DNA of 54,462 bases from a bacterium (GTDB taxonomy: Bacteria > Joyebacterota > Joyebacteria > Joyebacterales > Joyebacteraceae). Location of the stretch: NCBI GenBank assembly GCA_025774245.1, contig JALGWI010000010.1:1-54462 (forward strand), given 5' to 3'. Below are positions 52,787-54,462 of this stretch, piece after piece; position 1 is the first letter of the stretch, and each line of letters opens with the position of its first letter. The notes below the pieces were generated by a model, which saw nothing but the letters and a program-made list of their open reading frames with translations, was not told the origin of the DNA and made no database searches. The translations under genes and the position numbers were made by a program.

Positions 52787-52893
52787 CCGTGTTCTGGTGC
52801 TCGCGTTCCATGGCCGCCCCCGGTGCGCCGCACCCTGCGCGCCGCGGCCGCGTCCCGCCGCCGGCCGGATGCCCCACGGTCGGCCCGTTTCCG

Positions 52894-52922
52894 TTGACAC
52901 CCCAATCCCCGCGCTCCATACT
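52894..52922 (+). promoter_or_regulatory. Sigma-70-like promoter for the cation antiporter
   Basis: A perfect TTGACA at 52894-52899 and CATACT at 52917-52922 are separated by 17 bases, about 38 bp before the TTG start at 52960. The very short leader leaves little room for RNA regulation. Confidence 0.72.
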
Positions 52923-52959
52923 GCTCTCCTGAGGTCGTCAGGACTGAAAGGAAGGGCCC

Positions 52960-53994
52960 TTGCCGACAGGTGCGATCGTCCTCTTCGTGGTGAGCGCGGT
53001 CATGATCGTGGTGAGCGGTATCCGGCTCCCCGTGGTCGGGAAAGACCTCGCGGCGCGGATGGGGATCGGAGAGACCGCCACGGGGCTCTTCGTCCTCGCG
53101 ATCGTGACGTCGCTCCCGGAGCTCTCGGTCACCATCACGGCGATGCTCAAGGAGGGCGCGCCGGACATCGCCCTCGGGAACGTCATCGGCAGCAACAACT
53201 TCAACGCGACGGCGATCGCCTTCATCGAGGCGATCTTCATCGGCGGCTGGTTCCTGGGGTCGGTCGACGCGCGGAGGTACACCCGAACCTGTTGGCTCCT
53301 CCTCGCGCTCACGGTCATCGTCGGACTGGGCGTTCTCTTCGGAGCTGCGATCCCTCCCTGGGCGGCGGTACTCCTCTTCAGCATTCCCATCGTCGTCATC
53401 TTCCTCGTGGAATCGCTCTGGGGAGACGGGAACGAGCCCGGAGGCGGCCTCGAGGAGTCGGAGACGGGCGGTCCCTCCACGTCCTCGCTCGCCGGCTGGT
53501 TCGTCGTTCTCTCCGCGCTCGTCATCGTCGGGGGCTTCCTCATGGCGATCTCCGCCCGGCAGCTCGCCGACCACACGTTTCACTGGAACGGCGCGGCGTT
53601 CACGCTCGGGCAGACGTTCGTGGGAACGCTCTTCGTGGCCGTCGCGACGTCGCTGCCGGAGGTCTCCGTAGCGTACGGGGCGATCAAGCGCGCGCGGTCG
53701 CTGGACATCGCGCTCGGTACGCTCCTCGGGAGCAACAGCATCAACATCCTCATCTTCGCGCTCGGTGCTCCTCTTCTCATGCTCGCGTCGGGCGGCGAGT
53801 CGGCGTGGTCGAGCGTGTCGAGCGTGCATCTCGTCAACGTCGCGGGCGCGGTCGTTCTCACCGTCCTCGTCCTGATCGGAATGACCTCGCGCTGGTGCAC
53901 AGGCGCGTCGTGGCGGCCGAGGTTCCTGACCGCCCTCATGATCCCCGTCTACCTCGTGTGTCTCTACCTCGTCCGCAGGGGATTTCCCTGGTAG
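52960..53994 (+). CDS. CaCA-family calcium/sodium-type antiporter
   Basis: A 344-residue inner-membrane protein with about ten spans in two homologous halves. Each half has the ion-binding alpha repeat: VTSLPELSVTITAMLKEG with LGNVIGSNNFN (about residues 48-87), and VATSLPEVSVAYGAIKRAR with LGTLLGSNSINI (about residues 225-267). The conserved glutamates in SLPE and asparagines in GSN coordinate cations in NCX-type exchangers. A soluble linker rich in Gly/Glu/Ser (EPGGGLEESETGG) lies between the halves. The start is TTG 52960, supported by GGAAGGG just upstream and by the adjacent promoter; no ATG fits better. Exact ions are not certain. Confidence 0.9.
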   Translation: MPTGAIVLFVVSAVMIVVSGIRLPVVGKDLAARMGIGETATGLFVLAIVTSLPELSVTITAMLKEGAPDIALGNVIGSNNFNATAIAFIEAIFIGGWFLGSVDARRYTRTCWLLLALTVIVGLGVLFGAAIPPWAAVLLFSIPIVVIFLVESLWGDGNEPGGGLEESETGGPSTSSLAGWFVVLSALVIVGGFLMAISARQLADHTFHWNGAAFTLGQTFVGTLFVAVATSLPEVSVAYGAIKRARSLDIALGTLLGSNSINILIFALGAPLLMLASGGESAWSSVSSVHLVNVAGAVVLTVLVLIGMTSRWCTGASWRPRFLTALMIPVYLVCLYLVRRGFPW

Positions 53995-54036
53995 CTGCCG
54001 GACGGAAGGAACGTCGTCCGGAGATCGGTGGACCTG

Positions 54037-54462
54037 ATGACCGCCCCAACGGGAATCGATTACTGGAAGATCGTCGAGCGCTCGCTCAGGATCACGTGGG
54101 ACCACAGGTTCCTGTGGTTCTTCGGCTTCTTCGCCTCGTCGAACGCCGGGAATGTGTTCAGCTGGAGCGACGAGGGTGGCCCCGTGCTGCGCGACTTCCT
54201 GACGTCGCACCTCGAGCTCCTGGCGCTCGTGATCGTGGGGCTCGTCGTTCTGTGGCTCGTCTTCTTCGCGCTGAACGTCATCTCGAAGGGGGCGCTCGTG
54301 GCGTCCGTGCACGGCATCGAGCGTGGGGAGAGCCCCACGTTCGACACCGCCTGGTCGCGGGGCCTGAAGGCGTTCCTCGGGCTCCTCGGTCTCGCGGTGG
54401 TCGCCGTCATCGTCTTCGTCGCGGTGACGCTCGTCTGTGTCCTCGTCGTCGTGCTCCCCCTG
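54037..54462 (+). CDS. Start of a polytopic membrane protein (partial)
   Basis: An open frame from ATG 54037 (or GTG 54028, in frame, with CGGAG four bases before it) to the window edge, 142 codons so far. It starts with an amphipathic segment (TGIDYWKIVERSLRITWDHRFLWFFGFFAS), then has two long hydrophobic spans (about residues 63-83 and 115-142) separated by VISKGALVASVHGIERGESPTFDTAWSRG. This layout resembles the DUF-type integral membrane proteins related to glycerophosphodiester-phosphodiesterase membrane domains. It follows the antiporter by 42 bp. Function unknown. Confidence 0.65.
   Translation, partial: MTAPTGIDYWKIVERSLRITWDHRFLWFFGFFASSNAGNVFSWSDEGGPVLRDFLTSHLELLALVIVGLVVLWLVFFALNVISKGALVASVHGIERGESPTFDTAWSRGLKAFLGLLGLAVVAVIVFVAVTLVCVLVVVLPL

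Noticed and set aside
1-54462. tRNA, rRNA, CRISPR arrays or transposases
   Set aside because: No clover-leaf with a TTCGA loop and CCA-proximal stem, no rRNA sequence, no direct repeats with regular spacers, and no transposase or integrase domain were seen.

Overview
The window is GC-rich, and every gene I can support (33 complete plus one cut off at each end) reads on the + strand. Three proteins end in a classical FCB-type C-terminal sorting domain (NPFNP, then a GVYF[VY]RL strand, ending in MVLLK or LVLLK). There are also PorV-like outer-membrane barrels, gingipain-family (C25) proteases and lamin-tail-domain surface proteins. This points to an uncultured member of the Fibrobacteres-Chlorobi-Bacteroidetes superphylum with type IX-like secretion, for example an Eisenbacteria- or Krumholzibacteria-like lineage. 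The phylum is inference; no rRNA or tRNA is present.

Region 1 (1-13751) is a dense catabolic gene string. It begins with the end of a threonine-synthase-like PLP enzyme. Then come the 2Fe-2S subunit of a molybdenum hydroxylase, a PPC/DUF296 protein, a two-gene transketolase, a class I/II aminotransferase, and the maturation genes mocA, xdhC and yqeB. The FAD subunit of the hydroxylase follows, then two different tandem knotted carbamoyltransferases, carbamate kinase, adenine deaminase and an MFS transporter. This resembles the anaerobic purine-degradation/selenium-dependent hydroxylase clusters built around ygeW, yqeB and mocA. The molybdopterin-binding catalytic subunit is absent from the window.

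Region 2 (13784-20079) is a BmpA/NupABC-type nucleoside ABC importer with a murJ lipid II flippase gene wedged between its two permeases. Region 3 (20092-27171) holds a secreted metallophosphoesterase, a metallo-beta-lactamase-fold lipoprotein with its own promoter, and a sugar-type ABC importer (two permeases and a binding lipoprotein) without an ATPase.

Region 4 (27231-41295) encodes cell-surface proteins: two related OB-fold-like secreted proteins (one with a lamin-tail domain), two PorV-like barrels, a large outer-membrane protein with two helix-hairpin-helix units at its N terminus, a secreted 5'-nucleotidase and a third lamin-tail/OB-like protein. Region 5 (41326-51840) holds two paralogous ~1570-residue C25 proteases. 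Each is preceded by a promoter and a ~300-nt leader with a matching structural plan ending in a terminator-like hairpin. A helically phased GC-rich repeat lies ahead of the first. Region 6 (52100-54462) has a small lamin-tail protein, a CaCA-type cation antiporter and the start of a membrane protein.

Read together (inference), the window could support scavenging of extracellular nucleic acid. Surface nucleic-acid-binding candidates and phosphatases would release nucleosides, NupABC would import them, and adenine deaminase, the Mo-hydroxylase, carbamoyltransferases and carbamate kinase would recover energy from the purine while transketolase handles the pentose.
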